Part shown: in pieces, positions 1 to 7,775 of the stretch | Layout of the letters: every line of letters starts with the position of its first letter | Numbering within the stretch: the first letter of the stretch is position 1 | The notes under the pieces: generated by a model | Databases searched by the model: none | What the model saw: the letters and a program-made list of their open reading frames with translations, nothing else | What the model was told of the DNA's origin: nothing | NCBI GenBank assembly: GCA_038040485.1 | Contig: JBBPIE010000001.1 | Span: 310,001-374,000 of the forward strand | Source: Onstottus_B arcticum | GTDB lineage: Bacteria; Acidobacteriota; Blastocatellia; UBA7656 | DNA: 64,000 bases | Direction: 5' to 3' | Translations under genes and position numbers: made by a program

Positions 1-2373
1 ATTTTCCCTTCGGGGATCTCGCCGCTGACCGTAGGACGCCCGCTTTCATTGGCGGCCGCTGAAGCTGCGCTCGCCACCGAAGAGAAGTTGCTTGGCGTGG
101 TCGCGCAGAAAACGGACGGTGAGGGCGATCCGGCATCCTCGAATCTTTATCAAGTTGGAACGATGGTTGTCATTAACCGGATGATGCGTTCACCGGGCAG
201 CGAGGACACGCTTCATCTGATCGTTCAGGGGCAAGAGCGGTTTCGCATAATCGGCTTCACGGAGCAGGCTCCGTACTTCAAGGCGCGCGTGGAACTCCTG
301 CCCGAGCCGGCGCGTGAACAGACTCCCGAAGTCGAAGCGTTGCAGCGCAACATCAATGCGCTTGTGCAAAAAGCGCTCACGCTTTTGCCAAACGTTCCGC
401 CCGAGATTCGCAGGATCATTCTCGGAGCCGACGACTCGGTTCGGCTCGCTTACTTTCTCGGCTCGGTGCTCGACTTGGAAGTCGCCCAGGAGCAAGCGCT
501 GCTTGAAGCCGGCACCGAGGGCGAGTTGCTTCACCATATGCACACGTATCTTGCTCGAGAGGTCGAGGTGCTCGAGATCCGCAGCAAGATCGCCAACCAG
601 GCTCAGGAGGAGCTTGGCAAGGCGCAGCGCGACTACATCCTTCGCGAGCAGATGAAGCAAATTCAAAAGGAGCTTGGGGATGCCGAACCCGAGCAAGCTG
701 AAGCCGCGCTGCTCCGGGAGCGAATCGAGAAGGCCGACTTGCCCGATGAAGTGCGCACCGAGGCGGAACGAGAACTGCGCCGGCTTGAACGGCTACCGGC
801 CGCCGCGCCCGATTATCATGTCATTCGGACTTATCTCGAGTGGGTGCTCGATCTACCGTGGAGGAAGTCGACCGAAGACAGCCTCGATCTCAAACGCGCA
901 CGCGAAGTGCTGGATGAAGATCACTACGATCTGGATGACATCAAGGAACGGATTCTCGAGCACCTGGCGGTCATCAAGCTGAACCCGAAAACGAAAGCGC
1001 CGATCCTTTGCTTTGTCGGCCCGCCCGGCGTAGGCAAGACCAGCCTGGGCCAGTCGGTCGCGCGCGCTATGGGGAGAAAGTTTGAACGCATGTCGCTGGG
1101 AGGGATGCGTGACGAAGCCGAGCTGCGCGGGCATCGCCGCACGTACATCGGCGCGCTTCCCGGCCGCATCATCCAGGCGCTGCGGCGAGTCGGCGTGAAT
1201 AACCCGGTGATGATGCTGGATGAAGTGGACAAGCTCGGGATGGACTTCAGGGGCGACCCGGCTTCCGCGTTGCTCGAGATACTGGATCCAGCGCAGAACT
1301 TTTCATTCCGCGATCATTATCTGGACTTGCCGGTCGATCTTTCGAGCGTGTTTTTTATCGCAACCGCCAATACGCTGACGCCGATTCCGCCGGCGCTGCG
1401 GGATCGGATGGAAGTAATAAGGCTTTCGGGCTACAGCGAAGAAGAAAAGCTGCACATCGCGAAGCAGTATCTGATTCCGCGGCAGATCAAAGAATCGGGA
1501 CTTGGCGAAGAGCAAGTGCAGATCACCGACGAAGCGCTGGCAGCGATGATCGGCCGCTATACACGAGAGTCGGGGGTGCGCCAGCTCGAACGCACGATCG
1601 GCAGGCTCGCGCGAAAAGTAGCGCTGAAAGTCGCGCGCGAGGAGGGCGAGATCTTTACGATTACTCCGGATGATCTCGAAGACTACCTCGGCCACGAAGT
1701 CTTCTTCCACGAAATGGCGCGAACGACCTTACCGCCGGGCGTTGCGACCGGGCTTGCGGTCACCGAGATGGGCGGCGAAGTGCTGTTTATCGAAGCGACG
1801 CTGCTGCCCGGCGCAAAGGGACTCACGCTTACGGGTCAGCTTGGCGAAGTGATGCAAGAGTCCGCGAAGGCTGCTCACAGCTATCTCTGGTCGCACGCTC
1901 AGGAACTCGGGTTCGACTGTCTCGACAAGCTCGAAAAGAACGGAGTGCACGTTCACGTTCCAGCGGGCGCGACTCCGAAAGACGGCCCTTCGGCGGGCGT
2001 TGCGATTGTGTCGGCGCTGGCTTCGTTGTGCACGGGCCGCCCGGTTCGCAGCGACACGGCGATGACAGGCGAGATAACTTTGAGCGGACTCGTTTTCCCA
2101 GTCGGCGGCATCAAGGGCAAAGTGCTTGCGGCTCGGCGCGCGGGAATGAAACGCGTCGTGCTGCCCAGGCGAAATGAGCAAGACTTGAAGGACGTGCCCA
2201 AAGAAGCGTTGAGCGATCTGGAGATTGTTTTCGTTGAAAGCGTCGCCGAGCTTTTGCCGCAGACGTTAGTTCCGGCCGGCGAGATCACGGCGGAAGCTCC
2301 GACACCGATCCCACCGGCCGAGCCGGTCGCCGCTCACAGCGAGGTTGGATTCGAAGGCAGCGCGCGCGCTTAG
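1..2373 (+). CDS. lon: ATP-dependent Lon protease (5' end outside window)
   Basis: Lon is a cytosolic AAA+ serine protease that degrades misfolded and regulatory proteins. The frame is open from base 1, and the first residues (FPSGISPLTVGRP) match the interior of the Lon substrate-binding domain, so the true start lies upstream; the TTG at 49 is internal. Domain order is N-terminal LON domain, coiled coil, AAA+ module (Walker A GPPGVGKT at about residue 340 of the visible part, Walker B VMMLDEVDKL near 403), then the peptidase domain. The catalytic Ser is in DGPSAG (about 664) and the catalytic Lys in GGIKGK (about 705), so the Ser-Lys dyad is intact. The C-terminus carries a short Pro/Ala-rich tail after the usual end of Lon. 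A hairpin repeat follows the stop codon. The family call is certain; only the N-terminus is missing. Confidence 0.97.
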   Translation: MFPSGISPLTVGRPLSLAAAEAALATEEKLLGVVAQKTDGEGDPASSNLYQVGTMVVINRMMRSPGSEDTLHLIVQGQERFRIIGFTEQAPYFKARVELLPEPAREQTPEVEALQRNINALVQKALTLLPNVPPEIRRIILGADDSVRLAYFLGSVLDLEVAQEQALLEAGTEGELLHHMHTYLAREVEVLEIRSKIANQAQEELGKAQRDYILREQMKQIQKELGDAEPEQAEAALLRERIEKADLPDEVRTEAERELRRLERLPAAAPDYHVIRTYLEWVLDLPWRKSTEDSLDLKRAREVLDEDHYDLDDIKERILEHLAVIKLNPKTKAPILCFVGPPGVGKTSLGQSVARAMGRKFERMSLGGMRDEAELRGHRRTYIGALPGRIIQALRRVGVNNPVMMLDEVDKLGMDFRGDPASALLEILDPAQNFSFRDHYLDLPVDLSSVFFIATANTLTPIPPALRDRMEVIRLSGYSEEEKLHIAKQYLIPRQIKESGLGEEQVQITDEALAAMIGRYTRESGVRQLERTIGRLARKVALKVAREEGEIFTITPDDLEDYLGHEVFFHEMARTTLPPGVATGLAVTEMGGEVLFIEATLLPGAKGLTLTGQLGEVMQESAKAAHSYLWSHAQELGFDCLDKLEKNGVHVHVPAGATPKDGPSAGVAIVSALASLCTGRPVRSDTAMTGEITLSGLVFPVGGIKGKVLAARRAGMKRVVLPRRNEQDLKDVPKEALSDLEIVFVESVAELLPQTLVPAGEITAEAPTPIPPAEPVAAHSEVGFEGSARA

Positions 2374-2400
2374 AGAGTTTTACCGATTCCTGGCTTCAAT

Positions 2401-2501
2401 TCTCCGCGTAGTCTCCGCGTCTCGGCGACTCTGCGGTTAGCAGGACCTTCGACGCTAACTAACCGCATACAAGACGCTGAGACGCCGAGGTTACGCAGAG
2501 A
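2401..2501. repeat. Imperfect inverted repeat, CTC-GCG word family
   Basis: Left arm 2401-2440 and right arm about 2457-2501 are imperfect reverse complements built from short words such as TCTCCGCGT and CTGCGGTTAG. The element lies between the convergent ends of lon and the zinc-ribbon gene, where it could act as a bidirectional terminator. It resembles the better preserved hairpin at 29141-29239, with C/T differences, so the two probably belong to one repeat family. Confidence 0.65.
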
Positions 2502-2512
2502 AAGCAACTTCG

Positions 2513-3124
2513 TTAGCGCCACGAGATGTCGCTTGCGATTTCGTTGCGCGGCGTGACCCGGCCTTCTTCAAGGCTTGCCTCCCAAACGGCCACGCGTTTC
2601 CATTCCGCATCGCTGTAGCTGAACTCGACTCTGATGGGCTGCCCTGGTTCTGAAGACTCGGCGCGCCATCCTCCGATCGCAATCGGTTCGCCTTGATCGC
2701 GGCGGTGGTAGACAGTGGCGTACAGGTACTGCTGGACGGTGAAGTTCTCTTTCCGCGAGTTGCTCTCCCTTACCAGCCTGATCGCCTTGTCCGCGTCCGA
2801 CTGAAAATGCTCGGCCGCCAGCAGCCCGCCCGCGACGATGATTATCACCACGAGCCCGAGCGCGAAGACGAGCCGTGGCCAGTTGCGAAAGACCCTGTGG
2901 GATAGGCGCTGAGAGGAAAAGGGATCATCCTGCTCCGGTTGCTGCAATTCCGAATCGAAGACTGGCGCACAACGAGGGCAGTCTCCGCCGGGCGCGTCGA
3001 GCGACACTTTCAACCCGCATTCAGGACACGCTCGCCGATTGATGCGCATCTCCAGCCGCGAGTAAGCCACCAACACTGCCGCGCAAAACACTATCGCCAC
3101 CACTAGGGCCACGGGGTGAGCCAC
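2513..3124 (-). CDS. Two-TM protein with CxxC...CxxC zinc ribbon, unknown function
   Basis: 203 aa, function not recognised. An N-terminal membrane helix (about residues 5-22) is followed by a four-Cys zinc-ribbon-like motif (CPECG near 34, CPRC near 49), a charged linker, a second membrane helix (about 85-105) and a soluble domain of about 95 residues. The start is GTG and directly follows the TAG of the upstream gene with no gap, so the two are almost certainly co-transcribed and probably translationally coupled. It is the last gene of a three-gene membrane operon (4639 to 2513). The C-terminal domain contains the conserved-looking stretch WRAESSEPGQPIRVEFSY, which suggests an extracytoplasmic beta-rich domain, but I cannot name a family. 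Confidence 0.75.
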   Translation of the reverse strand: MAHPVALVVAIVFCAAVLVAYSRLEMRINRRACPECGLKVSLDAPGGDCPRCAPVFDSELQQPEQDDPFSSQRLSHRVFRNWPRLVFALGLVVIIIVAGGLLAAEHFQSDADKAIRLVRESNSRKENFTVQQYLYATVYHRRDQGEPIAIGGWRAESSEPGQPIRVEFSYSDAEWKRVAVWEASLEEGRVTPRNEIASDISWR

Positions 3125-3499
3125 CTACTTGCCTCCCTTGATGAACTTCTGGCCGGTGGAATAGCTGAAGAACGCTGCAAGCAAAAAAACAATCGCGGTG
3201 CCTCCAGTCAGCACCAAAATCGGTGTCCGCTGAGTCTGATATGCGTCAACCGCGAGATACATCAGGACGAGCGCCAGCAACACAAAAACGACGGCGTTCT
3301 TGTAATAGGCTCCGCTCGTCTTCTGAGAAGCCGAGCGATTCCTTGCGATCAGATCGTTGAGCGCTCTCACGTCTTGCTCGCAGTTCTTCGCGCATGCGAT
3401 GACGCGGCCAACCTCCGCCGAACACGCATGACAGAGCGCCTTGCCGCAGTTCTTGCAGACAGCCACAGCCTCCGACGTCTCGTGATTGAAGCACTTCAT
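3125..3499 (-). CDS. Small B-box-like zinc-finger membrane protein
   Basis: 124 aa. The N-terminus has a Cys/His-rich finger: C3, H6, then CKNCGKALCHAC, in the style of B-box zinc-binding domains found at the start of many bacterial membrane proteins. Two membrane helices follow (about 68-85 and 92-112), and the protein ends in a short basic tail. It lies 6 bp after the His-rich membrane protein and immediately before the zinc-ribbon gene, making a tight operon. The role is unknown; a metal-sensing or assembly function is only inference. Confidence 0.75.
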   Translation of the reverse strand: MKCFNHETSEAVAVCKNCGKALCHACSAEVGRVIACAKNCEQDVRALNDLIARNRSASQKTSGAYYKNAVVFVLLALVLMYLAVDAYQTQRTPILVLTGGTAIVFLLAAFFSYSTGQKFIKGGK

Positions 3500-3505
3500 C
3501 GCGAA

Positions 3506-4639
3506 TCACGCGCCGGCGGTCTTCGCCTCGGCCATCTTTAGATTCTGATTGAGCTGCTGATCGCGCCGAACGCGCCAGATCTTGCTGTCCAGGTAGTAGT
3601 GAGTGAAAGCGCCGCCCCAGATGAAAGCCATCCAGAAGCTGTCAGGTTGGACGATCGTGTAGTGCGGGATGTGATATGCGGCGCCAAACAACAGCGCGAA
3701 TACGATGTAGCTCCATACGTTCTTGTTGATCACTGCCGCTGCTCCGTACTTCGAGGCGTCACCGCGCGTGTACTTGTTTCGATTATGAAACCAGATGATC
3801 CGGTGATACTGGATGTTGTGATAGATGGTCAGCGTCGCAACCGCGGCCAGCGCAGCGGCTGCCGGCGGCTGGACCGACTCCAGCGAGCGCAGCACGATCC
3901 AATGCATTGGCAGGCAAGCCGCCAGCAACAACAGCTTCGGCGCGTCGAGCGGCTCTCTCTTGTAAAGCTTCTGACATTGCCGCCCCGCGAAGATAATCAG
4001 CGACGCCACGAACGCCGAAAAGACCAGCGTCTCGAACCACCAAACGGAGCCGCCTTCCGCTTGAAGCCCCATCCCCTCGATCCGTTCTTTCGCGGCGTAA
4101 CTGTGAGTGAGAAACCGAACAAACGGATACGTCATTCCCAGAAGCAGGAACGCGCGGTCTATCAAATTATCGATCTCCGCCAGATCGTTGTTCTTTTTCT
4201 TGTACAGAATCATGAAACCATAATGCTGTTTGACCAGATGGTAGTAGGCCCAGAACGAAGCGAACAAGAAGAACACCGGGCCCCATACTTCCGTACCCAG
4301 CAGTTTGAACTGACCTGCCAATACCATGGCCGGGCCAACGGCGAACAGGAGGAAGCTTCCGTAGAAGAGCCTGGCGTGCTTGCGGCGCTCTTCGCGGTCG
4401 GCGTAGGTCCGCGAGATGGTCCCGAACACGTGCGGTCCGTCGAACCCAAGCGCCCATATCCAGGTCATTATCATGACGGACAGCCCGAGTCTAACCAGCG
4501 TGAGGTTTCCGATCAGGAAGAGATAGCTCGAGACGACGCTGCCTATAAACCAGACCAGATCGTCTCTTTGATTGATGATCCAACCGCGAGTGATCAACTC
4601 CTGCTTGCTCTCGCCAACCGCAACTGTCGCCGATGCCAT
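3506..4639 (-). CDS. Multipass membrane protein with conserved His motifs (Brp/Blh-like topology)
   Basis: 377 aa with about eight predicted membrane helices. Histidines sit in motifs at helix ends: GPHVFGT, YYHLVKQHYGF, YHNIQYHRIIW and HYYLDSKIWR. This arrangement recalls integral-membrane di-iron or iron oxygenases and in particular the Brp/Blh beta-carotene dioxygenase style; the family link is my inference from motif layout only. It is the first gene of an operon with two zinc-finger membrane proteins. The ATG at 4639 is followed by a hydrophilic N-terminus of about 25 residues before the first helix, with no signal peptide. An alternative is a purely structural or transport membrane protein. 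Confidence 0.7.
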   Translation of the reverse strand: MASATVAVGESKQELITRGWIINQRDDLVWFIGSVVSSYLFLIGNLTLVRLGLSVMIMTWIWALGFDGPHVFGTISRTYADREERRKHARLFYGSFLLFAVGPAMVLAGQFKLLGTEVWGPVFFLFASFWAYYHLVKQHYGFMILYKKKNNDLAEIDNLIDRAFLLLGMTYPFVRFLTHSYAAKERIEGMGLQAEGGSVWWFETLVFSAFVASLIIFAGRQCQKLYKREPLDAPKLLLLAACLPMHWIVLRSLESVQPPAAAALAAVATLTIYHNIQYHRIIWFHNRNKYTRGDASKYGAAAVINKNVWSYIVFALLFGAAYHIPHYTIVQPDSFWMAFIWGGAFTHYYLDSKIWRVRRDQQLNQNLKMAEAKTAGA

Positions 4640-4903
4640 GAGTTTCTCTCCACTATGGTTGGTTTGGGTTCTTCAGGGCCGCTAGTCTATCACAAGCCCC
4701 GCACGCGACGGCAAACCGAACTGGCAGGCTGTAGCGGGATGCTTCTGCATCGCCGGCGCAGATGGTCACGGCACGCGGCAGCTCGAGCGAGAATCCAAAG
4801 TATCACCCGCCGGGGTAGTGGGGTCATAGGTTATTCTTAGAACTCGTGCAATATTGCACAGACTCTGGGCCGCCCAACAGCTATCATTGCTCGGGTTGCG
4901 AAT

Positions 4904-5086
4904 ATGGAAACACCGACAAATGAAAAGCTCTGGCGGATGGAAGTAAAGGACCCACAAAGAACAATCAACTGGCAACCTTTGTGGACGTTTGATGGGGATC
5001 AATCCACGGCATATCAAGAGCTGCGAGACGACCTGAATGGAATAAATGCCCCGATTCAATTTCGGATTGTTCGTGACTCTGATTAG
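4904..5086 (+). CDS. Possible small protein, 60 aa
   Basis: ATG-initiated frame of 60 codons ending TAG at 5084-5086. The composition looks protein-like (balanced acidic/basic residues, Trp-rich motif INWQPLWTFDGDQ), unlike most chance frames here. There is no clear Shine-Dalgarno before the ATG, and the upstream in-frame stop is at 4838-4840. It sits alone in an otherwise empty interval of about 600 bp between divergent genes. I recognise no family. Confidence 0.35.
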   Translation: METPTNEKLWRMEVKDPQRTINWQPLWTFDGDQSTAYQELRDDLNGINAPIQFRIVRDSD

Positions 5087-5257
5087 CCGCCAACCATCTC
5101 GCGCAGGCCAGACATAATTCCTAACTCCCTCTCTCCTTCTGCAAGCAACAAAACGCAGCTACACGGCTATCAACCAGCTTGCCTTTTCCTGGGACGATGT
5201 ATTGAAAATCAAGAGCCGCCGCCACAAGCAGCGGCATTTCAAGAGTGTGGAGGAAAC

Positions 5258-5611
5258 GTGACCCAATCAATCGACGAGTTCAACGAGCATCGAACGGAGA
5301 TCAACAAACGCATCCTGAGCGCCAACCACCTTGGCATCAAACGATTCTTCGCGCTCGATCATTTGGCTTACGAAGGCGGTGCGCTTGACTCAAAGACGAA
5401 GGAACTGCTCGGGCTTGTAGCGTCGCTCGTGCTCAGGTGCGACGACTGCATAACTTATCACGTGCTTCAGTGCGCCGAGCAAGGAGTCTCGCACGAAGAG
5501 TTCCTGGATACCTTCAACGTCGCGCTGGTTGTCGGCGGGTCGATCACGATCCCGCACCTGCGCAGAGCATTCGAGAGGATGGATGAGGCACTTGCCGCGC
5601 CAAAACCGTAG
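5258..5611 (+). CDS. Carboxymuconolactone decarboxylase / AhpD-like protein
   Basis: 117 aa, all-alpha CMD-family protein. The motif RCDDCITYH gives the CxxCxxxH active site of AhpD-like disulfide reductases and related peroxidase partners, so a redox role is more likely than ring decarboxylation. The start is GTG at 5258, chosen because GGAGG lies a few bases upstream. The length matches the family (about 110-130 aa). It is monocistronic; a DinB remnant and lysW follow. Confidence 0.88.
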   Translation: MTQSIDEFNEHRTEINKRILSANHLGIKRFFALDHLAYEGGALDSKTKELLGLVASLVLRCDDCITYHVLQCAEQGVSHEEFLDTFNVALVVGGSITIPHLRRAFERMDEALAAPKP

Positions 5612-5665
5612 CCCTTGCCTCTCGAAGCCTATTCCTCAACGGCATCGTAAGGCGCTGAACCCTTG

Positions 5666-5776
5666 CTAGAACGAACCCTCGTCTGCCGATGGCCCGTAGA
5701 TCGACGGCACCGGTATGTCGTTCAGCCGCAAGTAAACGCCAAGCTGCGCGCGGTTTCGAGGCGGGCTTTCGGGCGC
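5666..5776 (-). pseudogene. DinB-family C-terminal remnant
   Basis: On the minus strand a 36-codon open stretch ending TAG at 5666-5668 reads RNRAQLGVYLRLNDIPVPS followed by IYGPSADE. This matches the end of DinB-like four-helix-bundle proteins (typically HRxQL, LRL and PVPSIYGPSADE). The frame is closed by a stop at 5777-5779, and nothing recognisable lies upstream, so only about a quarter of a DinB protein remains. It is a decayed gene. Confidence 0.6.
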
Positions 5777-5913
5777 CTATCTCTTAAGGAATGATTCACG
5801 CATTGTGCGCTGGTTCGCTTCTTGCAAATCGCGAGCGTTTCGGTTTAGATATTCTTCGACTGAATGAACCGCGCATATCAGCGTAGCGAGATAACGACGG
5901 AGGAGAAGAGAAC

Positions 5914-6087
5914 ATGCCAAGAGGAACCTGTCCCGAGTGCGATGCTGAGGTCCAGGTCGATGAAGATACCGACAAGGGCGACACGGTCGAGTGCTCGGAC
6001 TGCGGCACACAATTGGAAGTAGTCGGCCTTGACCCGATTGAACTCGACGTGGCCGTCGAAGAGGAAGAGGAAGACTGGACCGAATAA
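5914..6087 (+). CDS. lysW: LysW-type amino-group carrier protein
   Basis: 57 aa, easily missed because of its size. LysW proteins carry glutamate or alpha-aminoadipate on the gamma-carboxyl of their C-terminal Glu during lysine, ornithine or arginine synthesis. Visible features are a zinc ribbon (TCPECD near residue 5 and ECSDCG near 27), the family stretch LEVVGLDPIELD, an acidic tail, and the C-terminal EDWTE in place of the usual EDWGE; the acceptor Glu is terminal, as required. A strong Shine-Dalgarno (GGAGGAG at 5899-5905) precedes the ATG. No lysX, lysZ, lysY or lysJ homologue is in the window, so the gene is an orphan here. Confidence 0.85.
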   Translation: MPRGTCPECDAEVQVDEDTDKGDTVECSDCGTQLEVVGLDPIELDVAVEEEEEDWTE

Positions 6088-6174
6088 CCGTTCCGCGCGC
6101 CACTCTTCAGGCATGAAGCGAGCCACCTCTCTAGGATGGCTTCTATGTCTCTGGGGATCTCTAGTCTGCTATTC

Positions 6175-6951
6175 TCAACTTCCGTCTTCCCTGCAAAAGC
6201 CGCGCGTTGTGCCGCGAACAAAGTCGATCAGCTCACCAACTAGCGGGTCACCCAATTCGCCCATTTGTGAGAGCGCGGCTTCCAACCCAATGCCCGACCG
6301 CAACAAGATTCGGTACGCTTCTTTGAGCTTTTGGATCTCGCTTGACTTGAACCCGGCCCGCCGGAGCCCAACCACGTTCAGTCCGTGAGCGCGGCCGGGT
6401 GCTCCGTCCGTCACCACGAACGGCAAGCAGTCCTGCACGATCTTTGAGTTGCCGCCGATCATCGCAAGCCGGCCCACTCGGCAGAACTGATGAACCACGA
6501 CGCCGCCCGACAGGAATGCGCCGCCCTCGATCTCAACGTGGCCGGCCAGCGCTACATTGTTGGCGATGATCACGCCATCGCCGAGCCGGCAATTGTGCGC
6601 TACGTGCGCGTAAGCCATGATGAAACAGTTCGAGCCGATGACCGTTTCGGAACCCGGTTGAGTGCCTCGATGAGCGGTTACTCCTTCGCGAAACGTGTTC
6701 GATGCGCCGATGCGAAGATAGCTTTCGCAGTCTTTGAAGCCGAGGTCCTGCGGCTCGCCGCCGAGGATCGCGCCTTCGTGAACCACGTTGTTGGGACCAA
6801 GCGTGGTGAACCGCTTGATCACCGCGTGCGCGCGAACTTCGCTATCATCTCCGATCTCGGTAGCAGGCTCGATGACCGCGTATGGTCCGACCGAGACCCC
6901 GGTGCCGAGCCTCGCCGTTGAATCGATTATGGCTGTGGGGTGAATGCTCAT
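6175..6951 (-). CDS. lpxA: Acyl-ACP--UDP-N-acetylglucosamine O-acyltransferase
   Basis: 258 aa. LpxA catalyses the first step of lipid A synthesis, moving a hydroxyacyl chain from ACP to UDP-GlcNAc in the cytoplasm. The N-terminal two thirds is a left-handed beta-helix of hexapeptide repeats starting at IHPTAIID; the motif AYAHVAHNC contains the catalytic His (H119, equivalent to E. coli His125). The C-terminal helical domain (LNVVGLRRAGF) is the LpxA type. The ATG at 6951 gives the standard N-terminus. It stands alone rather than with fabZ/lpxD/lpxB. Its presence indicates an LPS-bearing outer membrane. Confidence 0.96.
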   Translation of the reverse strand: MSIHPTAIIDSTARLGTGVSVGPYAVIEPATEIGDDSEVRAHAVIKRFTTLGPNNVVHEGAILGGEPQDLGFKDCESYLRIGASNTFREGVTAHRGTQPGSETVIGSNCFIMAYAHVAHNCRLGDGVIIANNVALAGHVEIEGGAFLSGGVVVHQFCRVGRLAMIGGNSKIVQDCLPFVVTDGAPGRAHGLNVVGLRRAGFKSSEIQKLKEAYRILLRSGIGLEAALSQMGELGDPLVGELIDFVRGTTRGFCREDGS

Positions 6952-7046
6952 CGGTTTGGACTGGATGCAAACGACTCAGAAGTATCGCAGCAGGTCCGAT
7001 CCAAATCAAACAACGGGAATGGGACCGGCCCAAAAGTACAAAGGAC

Positions 7047-7268
7047 GAAAGTGACCAAAAGGACTTAAACGACAAAACGAAAAAAACGACACGAGGGAGC
7101 GGCTAGGCCGTCGCGGAGTTGCGCAGGCTTTCATTGCCTCTGGTCCTCGTTGTCCCTTGCGTCCTTTTGGTCACTTACGTCCTTTTGGTCACTTACGTCC
7201 TTTTGGTCACTTACGTCCTTTTGGTCCCTTGCGTGCTTTTGGTCACTTACGTCCTTTTGGTCTTTGCG
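7047..7268. repeat. 18-bp tandem repeat (7 units) with inverted outlier copy
   Basis: From 7143 to 7268 there are seven consecutive 18-bp units of consensus GTCCTTTTGGTCACTTAC; units 2-4 are near identical, while the first and fifth to seventh vary. A reverse-complement copy (one mismatch) lies at 7047-7064, with a weaker one just before it, so the array can fold into alternative hairpins. The last units overlap the 3' end of the 117-codon minus-strand gene and supply its stop codon and last residues. Frames through the repeats translate to monotonous peptides and are not genes. Confidence 0.9.
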
Positions 7269-7576
7269 TCAGTCGCGGTCACCTCGATCCCCAATTGTTT
7301 CAGTTTGCGTTCGAAGCCTTCCTCATCGTTCAGCGTGTGAAGGAACGATCCATCCGCGCGCCGGTACGAGATCACCCCACCTCCGGCAAGCAAGGCTACG
7401 AGCACCGTGTCCTTCGCAGCGTTGCTCTGATGCTCGGATACCTGGATTCCCTGCCCGGCAATCGCCTCAACGTTCAGATAGCGGTCCACTCCGCGCAAGG
7501 CGTACCTGCCTGGGCAGTTGCGAATCGGTTCCCAGTCGCCCGCGCGATACAGCTCTTCGAAGCTCGTCTTCGACAT
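7247..7576 (-). CDS. Conserved-looking small protein, unknown function
   Basis: 109 aa from the ATG at 7576, which has AGGAAGAG just upstream; a longer reading from 7600 has no such site. The protein begins SKTSFEELYRAGDWEPI and contains CPGRYALRG, then AKDTVLVALLAGGGVISY and a C-terminal helix FERKLKQLGIEV. It resembles small soluble regulators, but I cannot assign a family. The stop codon TAA (7247-7249) and the final TKRT residues are encoded by the 18-bp tandem repeat, so the C-terminus has probably been remodelled by repeat expansion. Confidence 0.7.
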   Translation of the reverse strand: MSKTSFEELYRAGDWEPIRNCPGRYALRGVDRYLNVEAIAGQGIQVSEHQSNAAKDTVLVALLAGGGVISYRRADGSFLHTLNDEEGFERKLKQLGIEVTATDAKTKRT

Positions 7577-7775
7577 ACTAGATCTCTTCCTGCACGTCAT
7601 CCGCCGAAGTCCCGGATGCCATTGAAAATAGTATTGCTCTTTCGATTCTCTTCGCGTATCTTCAGACCACCTTGAGCCCGGCAGTAGTTTGATTGCGCTT
7701 GCCCCTGCTAGAAGTTACGACCCGCGAAGCGGTCTCTTATCTCGAACAAACAGCGCCAGTAATCAGGAGACACGG

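Noticed and set aside
3599..4840. 413-codon open frame on the plus strand
   Set aside because: Antisense to the multipass His-rich membrane protein gene; the translation is charge-biased and without domains.
4846..4859. Perfect 14-bp palindrome GTGCAATATTGCAC
   Set aside because: Several such palindromes are expected by chance in 64 kb, and it has no clear promoter context.
7143..7268. Possible CRISPR array
   Set aside because: Units are contiguous 18-bp repeats with no spacers, and no cas genes are present.
7119..7675. Plus-strand frames with repetitive peptides
   Set aside because: They translate the 18-bp tandem repeat; the minus-strand gene with a ribosome site explains the region.
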